64,000 nt of DNA from Chondrus crispus (Eukaryota; Rhodophyta; Florideophyceae; Gigartinales; Gigartinaceae): positions 186,001-250,000 of the forward strand of contig NW_005179015.1 in assembly GCF_000350225.1 (NCBI RefSeq), read 5' to 3'. Each line of letters starts with the position of its first letter. The first letter of the stretch is position 1. This document shows positions 1 to 11,800 of the stretch, piece by piece. The translations under genes were made by a program, and so were the position numbers. The notes beneath the pieces are model-generated. The model was not told the origin of the DNA, searched no databases, and was given only the letters and a program-made list of their open reading frames with translations.

Positions 1-810
1 ATGTGAATTATTCAGATTGGCTACAACAATACTGTAGTCAGGGAGAAAATACTTTCTCCATTGTTAACATGTGACAGATTTACCGCCACCATATGGCTAT
101 GATTACTTGTAATAGCATAAATGCCTCTTAAAGGTACTTACGGGCACATTGGAGTAGAAAACAGGGGTTTTACTAAGAAATAGGCAGATAGTTGCTACTT
201 GTAGAGTAGTAGGTCTTGCAGACAGTTACCAGGTACGTCGACAACTACCCAACCGTTGCGTATAAACAATAGCCTTCAATAATAGATTAAATTATTGTTG
301 ATTAACGTACAGTTTGTGTACGGATCCACCCTCCAATGAAAAGATTCAGTAGATATTTAAAAGATACCCTTTTCCCAAAAAGATTTAGTGAAACAGGAAA
401 TGGTCACATCGTTGTTGGATGAAACTAATACTCCGGGCGGTGCGTCACGGCTTAGAAAAAGACGGATAAAGGGGGCGTGGAGGAGGTTTTCTTCAAACGC
501 ACGGCAAAGGTAGCGGTGAGAGGCAAAATATTAAGGCATAGCAAAATTAATTTTGAATATATGTATGATGCTTTCGGTCACAGAACAGCCGAAATCTTTC
601 TCGAGGTTGTGCATCGCTCATTTCTGTCCATCTTGAGGGGGTGTCACCTTATCATACGACCGTCACACCTCTTTCTTTGTGGTATTGTATGAAGTTCAGA
701 GCGCCTTAATAAAAATCATGGTGAAGGAAAAGGCGGAATTTATCGAAGTAGAGAAGGCAAAATGTGTTGCAGTACCAAACTTACAGTACACATGTATGTT
801 GACTCGATAG
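1..810. other. No gene recognised
   Basis: The stretch is AT-leaning and has no reading frame with recognisable content. The longest open frame (477-692, plus) is short and resembles nothing I know. It probably contains the far flank of the Harbinger-type element that follows, but I found no terminal inverted repeat here. Confidence 0.5.
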
Positions 811-994
811 GCTAGTAGGAGGAATTGAGGTCAAGGACCCGGTAACGGGCCCGCAGGGGCATACTTAGGCGATCATTTTGGCGCTGACGATAGCGCTTCT
901 GTATAGCTGCTCTCCGTCGAGACGCATCCGTGCCACGGGTGTACTGCCGGTTCTTTGAACGACGATAGGCATCTCCATCCCCTTCCCGCAACGG

Positions 995-2689
995 CTAAGC
1001 CGCCATGTGGAAGTTCGTCAACGCCACAGCGACAGACGCAAATAAATCGTAGTTGTCGTGTGACCAGCGGTACTTCGTTGCAATCAATCCCCAAAGGGTG
1101 CACAGGCGTCCAAAAACGTTCTCGACAATGATCCTATCCGGCGAATTCTGCCGGTTCACTTCTTCTTGCGCCATAATGAGGTGACCATTGCGCGGTTTCC
1201 TCGTAGGATGAATGGCACGGCAAAATTCCATAGCTCCTTGGTAGCCTTTGTCGGTCAGTACTGCCCACTTCCCTCCATGTCGCTCCTTCCCAGGTCCAAA
1301 GTCCGCAATGTTTGAATCATTTAGACGCTTCGTGAAAGCGCGTTCATGAAATTCCAACATCTTGTGCATGATCTCTATATCGGATACTGCACCTGGATAA
1401 TGCGCACTACATAGAACGGCTTGCCCATTTGGCAATACCGATACTTCCAGTTTCAATCCATAGAGATGATGCTTCCCTGAAAAATATTTCCTTCCCTCAG
1501 CCAATGTCCCAGTGGGTCTATTGCACTGCTGGAACGTGACATCTGTGGCATAACGAGCAAAAGAGAAGCTCTTGAAAACCGTCTTGTTTCGCATTAGGCG
1601 TTGTATGGAGTACTTCTTTTCGGCCTTGACGACGAGCGTATCAAATAAAACATCACCGATGGTCACCGTAAACTTCATCACAAGCCGCTCAAAGGACGAG
1701 GCTGATATCTGGAACATTTTAGCCAAAAAGTCCCAGCTACCGCCTGTAGTATAACCCCCTGCGACTAGATTTAGATTACATCAGCTACTGTAGAGCCCGA
1801 GCTCTACAGTACGACGCATACGAGCGCGCGTGGTGTCAGCACCGAATGCTGACAGCCCTACAGTACGCGCGACCCGCACCCACTACTGTAGCCGACCACA
1901 GTAGCACTATAGTACAGTACGTACTGTACTGTAGTATGTTAGACTAACATGTACATTAAACACGTGAGCGGACCGACGGCGACGGGGGAGGACAAGCACG
2001 AGCTTGTCCAGATCCCATGCCTCTGGTCAAGCTCGCCTCGCTTATTCTAGAACGGGTTCCCACTAGCCCATATCTATTTAGGAGCCGAGCGGGCAGGGGA
2101 CACGCAAGCACGCCAGCGAGCCTAGATCGGCCTCCGCCCGTCAACGCTTGTACGTCACCCAGCGCTGCGCCGGGGCGTCGAGGTGTAGATCGGCCCGCGC
2201 GTGCGCACGTCCCCGACCGTACCCGCTCTACTACTGCTACCCGGGCTTGCCCAGTTCCGGTTCCGTTATCGGAGAATGGGTTGCTTCCCTTCTCCGATGA
2301 GGGTCTAGCAGGACTGTTCATACACCCCCTCGACGTTAGGGTGTTTATGCTACACCGCCGTGTTTCATAGCACTAAGAAACATCAAAAACACGTCCTTGG
2401 GTTTGTGCAAAGACCGTCTCCCACCTCCAACATTCCAAATTGTCACCACGGGTTCTTGGATCATGTCGTAGAGCGTCACGAACTGATCAACATCGAAGTT
2501 GGTCATCTTCATAACCGAAGACAAATCTCCTTGCTGGTAGAACATCTCGAATATCGGAGCATCGGAATCGTTGTCTTCGTCGCTATCTGATAATATAGCA
2601 GCTGTGGGGTAGTTTGCTAGGTCCTCCTCACGGTCGATGGCGGCATCAGCCAACATCCAGAGGGCGTCAGAAGCGTTTTCGGAATTCAT
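995..2689 (-). pseudogene. Harbinger-type DDE transposase, split by a solo LTR (copy A)
   Basis: This is a nuclease of the DDE_Tnp_4 (PIF/Harbinger) class that would cut and paste its own element. The N-terminal part (2360-2689) is an acidic leader followed by the helical segment beginning MTNFDVDQF. The C-terminal part (995-1739) holds the catalytic core: D in DVTFQ, then FSGKHHLYGLKLEVSVLPNG and PGAVSDIEIM, D in LTDKGYQG and E in VENVFGR. The two parts are in one frame and would meet at HGG/SWDFL if the LTR at 1745-2354 and one copy of its target duplication were absent. The total is about 360 codons. After the stop codon at 995-997 the same frame stays open to about 811 and encodes a basic tail (YRR, KNR, RYRQRQ). 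The related copy B at 37.9-39.2 kb has this tail without a stop, so the TAG at 995 may be secondary. I see no SANT/Myb partner gene or terminal repeats for this copy. Confidence 0.85.
1745..2354. mobile_element. Solo LTR (family A) inside the Harbinger gene
   Basis: This 610-bp fossil begins TGTAGTATAACC and ends TTATGCTACA, so it has TGTAG...CTACA ends. The 5-bp direct repeat CCGCC lies at 1740-1744 and again at 2355-2359. It has no internal coding region, as expected after recombination between two LTRs. It is rich in short inverted ACTGTAG/CTACAGT motifs. A reverse-orientation relative lies at 37311-37725, and a weaker fragment may lie at about 49340-49480. The superfamily cannot be told from the LTR alone. 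Confidence 0.9.
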
Positions 2690-2918
2690 TGGGAAGATAG
2701 AGGTGTTGTGGGATCAACGAGACATGTTGACCGTTTGAGTTCTGGGATTCGAGGGGGGTTTGTGCAGATACATGTACACATCGGAAATCACTTTCGTTTC
2801 TTCGATTTCGCGCCAATTCCTGTGCTGTTACCACATCCATGCCGAGAAGACTCACAAACTGCAAAAAAGATTTATCTTTACAGTATGTGTCGTTTTTTCT
2901 GATAAAATTTAGTAGCAT

Positions 2919-3690
2919 GCCATTTTCTAAGTTATCTATTGTAGAATCATACCTATTTCCTGTTGAATATCGTAACCACGGCGCCTCTCAGTAACTGATA
3001 AGAAGGGCTAGTATATAAGACCCAACATATTTGTAAACTTGACGATGATAACCATCCACCTTACAACCAAAACAACTCAACCTGCACAACCGCTCAGCAT
3101 CAACCGGCCCTACCGGTCCGCGACCAGACCCCGCACCGGGTCATTACGAAATGGCCAACAGGACATTTAACTGTCCCCAATCGGTCCTACACTAACAACA
3201 CGTGTAATTTCATCGGACCTTTTCCCACAGTCTAGACTCCGCAGAAGAGGAACCGGAGTGCATTACACTCTGTATTGTCGCAGCCATTAGTTGGACGTGC
3301 AGAGTGTAATACCCCAAGTATTTATTTACTTGTCCATTAATTTAGATTTCTAAAAGTGTCACTCCTTCATTTCTTAAATATACTTTATTATTTAAACTAT
3401 AATTTCGGCATGTGAGATACCTTTTTTGGAACATTCAAAAAACTCTTTCTAATAAATAAATAGTAAGTCTTGGAGACCTTCGAAGAAGCAATTTCGCAGA
3501 GGATATTTTCAAAAAACAAGCTTTTGTCGACTAGAAGAACTTCGGGCGACTAGAACAACGTAGCTGGCTTTCCTGACAAGCTTTCGAACTTGATCCTTGG
3601 AACACATCCCTGATCTGAAACCCCCCTTTGCTGACTAAAGCATCCTCTTCAAATTTGATTTTGTTTTGTCGACCCTTTTTTGCGGTACTC
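2919..3690. other. Non-coding; small inverted pair
   Basis: No gene is seen. An exact 11-bp inverted pair (ATTACACTCTG at 3262-3272 and its complement at 3300-3310) with a 27-base spacer could be the trace of a small hairpin or foldback. It has no duplication that I can recognise. Confidence 0.4.
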
Positions 3691-3696
3691 CGTCGC

Positions 3697-5424
3697 CTAA
3701 AATCCGCTCAAAACTCCAAGCCTTTCTACTCTTAAATGCCCTTGAAAACCCCAGGCCCGTATGATCCAGAACTGGAACGGACCATACAAAAAGCAGATTA
3801 GGAGTGGTACATTAGGAGAGCTGAAGACGGCCGAAAAAGGAGCCGCTACATAGAAGACGAAGCAGAAGAAGCCAGCTGCGGCAAAGTCGAAGCTGCCACC
3901 GACGACGAGGACGAGATAACGCCCGCACCCGCGTCTAGTTGGAAGGCTCCTCCGGTTGTTGACGACAAGGTCAACCATCTTCTACATCGAATCGCCTCCG
4001 ACACACTTCGTCAACGACAGAAGAAAAGTCGAAAGTCTCCGACATTCCATTGCACGCCTTGCGGCTTAGAGAATCAATCATTGGCCTAAAGGAGTCAGCA
4101 CGGGGGAAGTCGTCCGCATCAGAAGAAGGTCGGAAGTCAGGAGAGCACTACCTACAAGTGTACCACGTGTGACGACTTCTTTCCCACCAAACACAACCTT
4201 GACGTCTACCGTCTTAGTCGAACACATAGGCGCAAGGTGAAGTACCTCCAAAACTAATTCGCTTCATTCCCTTTCCAACAGTAATCAAGTAATACAAAAC
4301 CCAAAACTCGCCAATAATGACGTTAGTCCATTCCCTTCGCACCCAGTTGACCAACTATACTCCCATTTCCCCCCTCAAATCAATGCTAGAGCGACCATCC
4401 TCATGCATCTCTCCACGGACCCTCAAGCCCCCAGTGAAGTTTTAATCACACGCTTACGCCAAGACTTACCCATTGAGGTTCTTTATGATCAGGAAAATAT
4501 ACGAGGCCCCAGCACGCTCTACCGTATTCTCTGAGGTTATTTAGTTATTAATGGACTAGATTACTCACAACAAGAGGGAAGTAATCGTATAATTATGGGA
4601 CTACCTGCCACCTTATACGATTCGAAAGCTGACAAGAAGAAAGCACACGACGCTGTTGCGAGCAGTGCGACAGCCGCGTCGGTAGCCGAAACGTCGGCAG
4701 GAGCAATGGCAGGCTCCGTTCGCGGAGCTGCCATCTCCAAGCTCCGGACAACGGTCATGCGTCTTCCGCGTCATCTCATCAGGACAATGAGATGAGAAGG
4801 ATTGCTCATAGCATTTCCTTACGCTTTAGAAGTGACGACAAATTTACTGTTAAGTTAGGTGAAGATCTTAATGAAGCTATTAATCTTTACCTTGACTCTG
4901 CTAATGAATATGAGCTGAACCAGGAAGAACGGCTAAAATACTTCCACAACATATTGAAGGTGAAGCCCGAAGGCTCTATCGTCTCAAAGTTAGTAAGCCG
5001 GTACCCACTTTTGCTGAAGCTTGCGTTAAGATGAGAACGGAATTCAACAGCATTACCCGGCAGAATTGTGTGCGGAAATACCTCCAAGGTCTACGCCTAA
5101 CTGCCATCATGCGCGAACGGTCCTGCTCAGTCACGCTCAGTCACTGCGGCCTTGGGAGAACTCCGTGAAACGATCACCAAATTTGCCCAGCAAGGCCCTC
5201 CCAACCATTGCTCTGAAGAGAACAACGTAGAGTACTTGTACCGTGCTGTTGTTGGCCATGAATGGGCTAGAAATTCTGTATCACAAGCGATAGCAAGCGA
5301 ACCTGCTGACTTTCAGCAGATGTTCACAGACATCGATTCAGCTTGGCTACAGGAACAGGAGGAAACTGAAGGTCGAAACCGAGACGGTATCCCTCAAGCA
5401 AGGTATAGACCGGAACAAGGTAGG
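3697..5424 (+). mobile_element. LTR-retrotransposon gag relic, left part
   Basis: This fossil has a C2H2-like finger (TYKCTTCDDFF, then two histidines, about 4149-4240). It is followed by a gag-like helical region (about 4800-5400) with the flavour of EAINLYLDSANEY and LKYFHN. It is broken in many places and no pol is found. The giant gypsy element was inserted into it at 5424, and its continuation with a zinc knuckle lies at 26139-26892. It is probably copia- or gypsy-type and clearly older than the element that splits it. Confidence 0.6.
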
Positions 5425-6393
5425 TGTAGTGCAATGCGCACCTGAAAAGGGGGTGAAAAGAAAGGAAAATATTTGGATATGAAAAGTGGTCCGGGTTGGG
5501 GGACACACGTGTGAATAATTGCACAGTTTTAATTTTTAATTATTTTATTTTATTTAGTTAATTAGTTGGCATTAATTTTGCTGACATTAGATTAGATCTA
5601 GGATCTAGCGCCGCGAGCTACTGTAGTGGCTCCGGCGGGGCGATATATACCTTAACCCTCTGACGACGAAGTCAGTAAAGGTAACACGAGTTGCCAGAGT
5701 CTGATATCGCCTTGGTTGAAGTCCGTCTTTTACACGACATTTCCTTTAACTACAGATTACTTTATCCTTTGCGCTCGGGGGTCCCCTTTTTCCTTACCAA
5801 TTTTCCTTTATTTCCCTATCCTAATTTCCCTTAATCTTGAGTTGGTCCCACCTTGTAGGATTGCGATCCGCAACGTGACGTCATTTGCCATCGGGCTTTT
5901 GTGTTGGTGCACCAGTGATGCTTTTCTCAGTTTTGGCTCCATCGGAATCTGGTTGCGACCGATCCGTTGTTGGTACTTTGCCATCGGGCAGTACGACGGT
6001 GTAGCGATGCTACGTTTTCTTCTTTCCCGACGGGCTACGTTGCGACGTCCCCGTCGAAGACCTTATCAAGGGTATAAGGTGTACAAGGCCCTCTAAGAGC
6101 ATTGGATTTACGACCCATCGGACCAGGTTTACTCTAACACCCATCCGAACTCGTCGAACAGCTGCCTTTACAAGTCTCTACCATCATTTACCGATCCCGG
6201 GCTGGGCCCTTCTCTTGGCCTCCCCCCCCTTATCAGGGATCCGAGCTACTGCGGGCCGCAAACCCGCTTAAAGAGGACAGGGAGCTTCGAACACTCCGTA
6301 GCGCTGTGCCGTGGGCAGTCGTTGTTTTTGTTGCTGTTGTTTGTGTTGGACCGTCGGACCTTGGTCTCTGCCTGACAGGCGCATTGCACTACA
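5425..6393 (+). repeat. 5' LTR of the giant gypsy element (family B)
   Basis: The LTR is 969 bp with TG...CA ends inside an 11-bp terminal inversion (TGTAGTGCAAT/ATTGCACTACA). A TATA-like box (GATATATACC) lies near 5642 and could serve as the LTR promoter. It matches 25170-26133 almost base for base and, more loosely, the solo LTR at 51601-52537. Confidence 0.95.
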
Positions 6394-6397
6394 AAAG

Positions 6398-6412
6398 TGG
6401 TCTCCCGACCTA
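6398..6412 (+). promoter_or_regulatory. Possible primer-binding site
   Basis: Four bases after the 5' LTR the sequence reads TGGTCTCCCGACC. Starting with TGG, as a site complementary to a tRNA 3' CCA end should, it is a reasonable minus-strand primer site. I could not match it to a particular tRNA. Confidence 0.4.
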
Positions 6413-6518
6413 GAACTTGTTTTGTCTACGACAAGGAAGTTAGTCTGGGTAATGGACTCTTTTTTTATTTTCTTTTTGTTTGTACCTTTTTTGCTGCGTA
6501 GGTCCGCTCGTACGAGTG

Positions 6519-8699
6519 ATGTCAACAAGCGCACCCGGGGACGTCGGTCCCGGGGCGAGTAGAAGCGGAGCGGCACGAGCGTCGAGGATTCCGCGAGGTC
6601 CTCGCACCCGGAGCCAGGCCAATACGGCCACGGACCCCGGAGATCAAGAATCCCCTACGGGGATAGCCGCCAATAAGACTGACCTCGACGAGAAGTTGGA
6701 GAAGATGAGCAGCGAAATTCGCGAAGAAGCGAAGAAAAATCTCGAGGCCGAATTAGGCCTCGTGCAGAAGCAACTTGAGTTGCAAAATTCCGAGTTCTGC
6801 ACGGCGTTGGAAGAGCAGACCGCGCGCGTGGAATTCGTTGAGAAAAATAATGGCGGCGGGACCGACGGCATCGAGCCGGAGGTCCTCGCTTCATTGAAGC
6901 TTTCGGCCAAGGACGCAAGGCGCCATGCGAATCAAACGCTAGAGTCCTTAGGCCAGTTCCGAATCAGCATCGATGACCGATTCGATCGCGCCGCGCAACG
7001 TCTCAAGGACCATGAGCAGGCCGCGGATCAAGCTCCGCAAGGATCGGACGACGAGCCGCTCCCTTCGGGTAGAGAGGGCGACCGTCGGTCGAAGAAGGAC
7101 AAGCCCGCTCGGCAGCGGAGTTCCAAGTCGAAGCCCTCGAAGAAGGACAAGCGACGTACAAGCAAGGGTCCCTGTAGTGACGATCCGGAGAACCGCGACT
7201 CACAGTCGGAGTCGCTTGGTCCCTCCGAAGATGGTAACGGCGGTTCGTCGAACCATTCGGGCGATTCCGAACGCCGTTCAGAAGAAGGAAACGGAATTTC
7301 GTCAAGCAAGAAAATTTCCTCTAGACGAGGCGGAGTCACTTCGTCCGCCTCGCGGAGAGACAAAGACGCGGAGCCTGAAGATGTCGCAACGCGGCGCGGG
7401 CCGCGATGGAAGGAGTTGGAGGAGCTGAATCCGACCAACTACCTCTTCAAGAAATTACTTTCGTACCGAACGTACCGCTTGCGGAACCCGCAGACATATT
7501 TGTCAAGTTCCCGGCGGACCGCCGTGCGAAAAATCAGGAGAGATATTCCGCCTAAAGTGAAGAAGGACAACACGTTCACAGGTGAGGACGGGGTCCTTGT
7601 GTTCGATTTTTTGGCAAAATTAGTTCAAGAGTTCGATACCCAAGAAATGAACGAGGGGCAAGCGATCCGCTTGTTGCCCGAATTTTTAAGCGGCATGGCC
7701 TTGAGACAGTACACTTCGGTGTCTCAGACGGCCGGGGCCCATCACGGAAAGGTATCCGTTTGGCCGGAGGCCGTACAGTGGTTGTTGAGGAGTTTCGCAA
7801 CCGACGAGGCGATCCGTGAAGCCGTGCTCGCATTGCGAGAAGTTCAGCAAAGACCGTCTGGAGACGAGATGGAATTTTATATCCGTCTGACGGACGCAAG
7901 CAATCGATGTGGAAACGTATATTCGATGGAAGAACAAGTGACGATGTTTATTGAAGGACTCGATTCGAGTATCAAGCCGATGGTATCTCAATACCGACAA
8001 GACAATCGGGACGTTTCGTTTTTGAGACTAGTTAATTACGCGAAGGCGCATGGCTCGGCGAGCCGCGCTAAGGACAAGAAGACCAAGAAGGTCACGATTC
8101 AGACGCCGTCGACAATTAGGGCGGGTAAGGAGCCGAGGGCTTCTTATCGCGGTCGCAAAAGTCACGCCGCCGTCCATTTAGCCGAGTCCAGTTCCGCGCC
8201 AGATGAGCGCGGTGCGCATGGAAGTAGCGAAAATCACTACGAAGGAGCGTTGGTAGCCGAAGGCGCGTTCATTGAGCCATCGGAGGGCTACGGACACGAG
8301 GACTACGGAGACAGCGGGTCTTCAACTTTACCGACGCCCGCATACACGACGGAGTCGTTTTCAGAGCCTACGGATCCCGTGATGATGTTTCCGGGGCGCG
8401 GACACACACCGGCGCCGCGCATTCCGATGGAAGACAAGAGCACGACGTTTCGAAGGCCAGGCTGGACAGGAAGGCCGCAACGTCAAGGAAGGCCGCCGGC
8501 CCGTGGAGGGCCTAGGCCGCAATATCCCGTCAAGACGCACGGACTGGTGTGCTATCATTGCCATGAAAAGGGGCACGCCGCGCCAACGTGCATTCTTTCC
8601 CTCCGGGAAATGCACCGAGTTTTGGAAAATTATGAGGCGTTGTCTCCGATGGAGAGGTTAGGGATACCATCGACGAGTTATCTGAAGGTCAAGAACTGA
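6519..8699 (+). CDS. Gag of the giant gypsy element
   Basis: The 726-residue fossil gag is read from the ATG at 6519; the frame is open from 6480. In order it has a basic N-terminus, a charged coiled-coil stretch (about residues 50-110), a long Lys/Arg/Ser/Glu-rich linker (about 165-290), a capsid-like helical core (about 330-540), and one CCHC zinc knuckle (CYHCHEKGHAAPTC, about residues 677-690). The family packages its RNA with this protein. The pol frame is open before the gag stop in the -1 register, consistent with the frameshift expression known in Ty3/gypsy elements. Confidence 0.9.
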   Translation: MSTSAPGDVGPGASRSGAARASRIPRGPRTRSQANTATDPGDQESPTGIAANKTDLDEKLEKMSSEIREEAKKNLEAELGLVQKQLELQNSEFCTALEEQTARVEFVEKNNGGGTDGIEPEVLASLKLSAKDARRHANQTLESLGQFRISIDDRFDRAAQRLKDHEQAADQAPQGSDDEPLPSGREGDRRSKKDKPARQRSSKSKPSKKDKRRTSKGPCSDDPENRDSQSESLGPSEDGNGGSSNHSGDSERRSEEGNGISSSKKISSRRGGVTSSASRRDKDAEPEDVATRRGPRWKELEELNPTNYLFKKLLSYRTYRLRNPQTYLSSSRRTAVRKIRRDIPPKVKKDNTFTGEDGVLVFDFLAKLVQEFDTQEMNEGQAIRLLPEFLSGMALRQYTSVSQTAGAHHGKVSVWPEAVQWLLRSFATDEAIREAVLALREVQQRPSGDEMEFYIRLTDASNRCGNVYSMEEQVTMFIEGLDSSIKPMVSQYRQDNRDVSFLRLVNYAKAHGSASRAKDKKTKKVTIQTPSTIRAGKEPRASYRGRKSHAAVHLAESSSAPDERGAHGSSENHYEGALVAEGAFIEPSEGYGHEDYGDSGSSTLPTPAYTTESFSEPTDPVMMFPGRGHTPAPRIPMEDKSTTFRRPGWTGRPQRQGRPPARGGPRPQYPVKTHGLVCYHCHEKGHAAPTCILSLREMHRVLENYEALSPMERLGIPSTSYLKVKN

Positions 8700-8872
8700 T
8701 TCGATTCGCAGACGGCGAGCACGCCGAGTGCTTCAACGCCGAGGTCGAACCAACCCTTCAGAGGGCCCGCGGCGGGCCCGGCGTCGTCGGATGTGAGAAG
8801 AATCCCGCAGCGGCAGGAAAACTAGAGAGGGGAATCTCGCATGAGTCGCGAGAGGCACAGGGACGACGTACT

Positions 8873-11800
8873 GTGCCCGGGGCTCAGCCCCGTTCCCCGT
8901 CTCTAAGGGAAAAATCAGGCCTCGAGGAGGAGGTTGTTGGATTGGTGGATAAGCCCAAAGGGCCAGCTCAAGTCAAGAAAATTTTGAGCCGAGCCCGAGA
9001 TCATCCGCTGGAAGAAGTTCGAAGACCCTGGTACAGGGTTAAGCGAAGGGAGTGTCACGAGAAGATTTTGGTTCTTGCGCGAAAAAACTATAAAGTTTAC
9101 GCGGACATTGGACCAACAGTCGGATTGATAAGCCGGGTGTTGTCTGTTTTAGACACCTGCGCGGGACCAAACCTTGTGCGAAAATCGGAACTCCCAGCTG
9201 GAATGGAATCTCTAGTGTCCTACGGACCGACCCAAGACATTGGCGACGCGAACAATAGGCCACTCCGGACTCTCGGCACTAATAGAATGCCTGTGAGGCT
9301 TGGAAAATTTGTGGCCGCAGCCGAGTTTATTGTATGCGAAAAACTAGCCGTCCCGCTAATTCTAGGCGCGGACTACTGTGACCGGTTTGTGGAAGCAATT
9401 TATCCAAGGAAGAAAACGGTTGAGTTGGCGGATTTCTCGGAGGTCCCGATAGTTAGGCGGTTCTCCACGAGAAAAGGGAAGAAGAATCTCGTCCCGGGAG
9501 AGGACGAGAATGATGAAAAGGTGGAGCGAAGTTCCCCTAAGGTAAAAGTGGCAAGAGCCACGACTATCGAGCCAGGGACGCAACGCGTCGTGGAATGCAC
9601 CTCGAAGAGGGCAGGCTTGGTTGTGGTTCAGCCGTACTCGTCGTTGTACGAAAGGCACAGGCTGACGTGCACAAATGGTGTTGCTCAGGTCGAGACTGAC
9701 AGGCCATTTCGTTTACTCGTTGCGAATTTTAGGACGTACCCTGTCAGGGTGCAAAAAGGCCAAGTGGTGGCAGAATTATTACCGCACCCGAGAGCCGCGC
9801 TCGAGAGCAAAACCACCATTGGTGAAGTTCTCGGAATTCAAGAAAGGAAGAAGGAAAATTTTCCTCATTCCACCAAGACGCCTACGGGCGAAGCAAGATG
9901 CGAACCGTCGGATCAAGATCGCGAGGACCAGCAAGGAGAACGGGAGGAAAGGCTCTCCGCGACGCCAACTACGACGTCGGAGCGGCGGATTGAGCCTCCC
10001 CTGCCGGACGTGGAGAAACTCGACCTGAGCCACGTGCCGGACCGGCTGCGCGAGCGGTTCCGTCGGATGTTGAAGAAGTATTCAAGGATGTGGGATGGGA
10101 CGCTTGGCGAAATTAATACCACTGTCCATCGGATCGAGTTGATCCCCGAGACTCGTCCCATCGCACAAGCCCCGTATCGGGCCGGGCCTAAAGCCCGCGA
10201 AGTAGAAGATGCAGAAGTGCAGAAGATTTTAGAGGCAGGAGTGATAGAACCAGCGCAGTCAGAATGGGCGTCGCCCGTGTTTCTGGTGCCCAAGCCGGAC
10301 GGGTCAATGCGTTTTTGCGTAGACTACCGCAGGCTGAACGCAGTGACGGTGAGGGAAACGTACCCCTTACCGCGCATGGATGAGTGCCTGGACTCGCTTG
10401 GTGACACCAAGGTTTTCTCTGCGTTGGACGCGATCTCGGGATATTGGCAGATGCCTATCCCTGAGCGCGACCGCGACAAGACCGCATTTTCGTGTCACTC
10501 AGGACTGTATCGCTTCTCAAGAATGCCCTTCGGGCTAACTAACGCGCCAGCGACGTTTCAGAGAGCAATGGATATCCTGCTCTCTCCGTTCCGTTGGAAG
10601 TGCTGTTTGGTGTATCTGGACGACATAATAATTTTTAGCAAGTCGTGGGAGGAGCACATCGTGCACGTGGATGAAATACTTTCTGTATTGGAGAAGGCCG
10701 GTGTGAAGCTCAAACTTCGCAAGTGTGAATTTTTCGTCGAAAAGATCAAGTACCTGGGCCATGTAGTTCGGCCAGGTATATTGGAAGTGGACGCTGCGCG
10801 AACCGTCGCATTGGAACAAGTGAGGTACCCTCAAACGCAGACCCAGCTCAGGAGCTTCTTGGGACTTTGTAATGTCTACCGCAGATTGGTTCCGCATTAT
10901 GCGAGAATCGCGCATCCGCTCAATCAACTGTTGAAGAAGGGACAACCAGTCCAGTGGGAAGTATTCGACGAACCGTGCAAGAAAGCTTTTCATAATCTCA
11001 AGGACGCCATCCTGGCACCGCCGGTGTTGGCGCTGCCGAAGAAGAACCTACCCTACTCGGTAGATACCGATGCAAGCGACTATCAAATCGGCGCTGCATT
11101 ATTTCAAACACACCCGGATGCGCAACGCAAACCCATGGGGTTCTTTTCAAGAACGTTAGCCGCAGCCGAGAGAAACTATTCTGTATCAGAAAAAGAATGC
11201 CCAGCGGTAATCTGGGCCGTACAGACTTTAAGACCATATCTATATGGCGAGCACTTCATCGTGCATACCGACCATGCCTCATTGAGGTGGTTGATGAACG
11301 TAACCGACCCCACCGGGAGATTAATCCGATGGAGGCTCCGCCTCTGGGAATTCAATTTCGAAATTAAGTACAAGAAGGGCAACGCGAACAGTCAAGCTGA
11401 TGCCCTGTCAAGATTACGGACCGCAGGAGAAACCGTCGACGAAATCGACGACGAAATCCCATGCTTTATGGCCGAACCGGCCGAGGGTACAGTGGAGAAC
11501 GAGGAAAGTTTTGACGCGAAAGACGACATCCTCGCTCTTGAGGGGGGGACCGCCCCTGATCGCCTCGATCATTTCCAAGCTGTCACTCCGGAGGAGCTCA
11601 TTCGCGAGCAAGCCGTCGACCCCTTCTGCAATCGCATCAAGGAAGAAATGGACGCCGGAAAGGTGAGAACGTTCAGCATGGAGACCGAGGAACTCGAAGG
11701 AACTCTATGCCGTACCGCGGCAAAGTTTGTACAAGTGATGATACCACAATCGTTAAGGGACCGCGTCCTAGGGTTGAGCCACTACGCAAAATTGGCAGGC

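Noticed and set aside
477-692. Short plus-strand open frame (71 codons)
   Set aside because: No recognisable motif, no neighbours of the same kind, and a length expected by chance.
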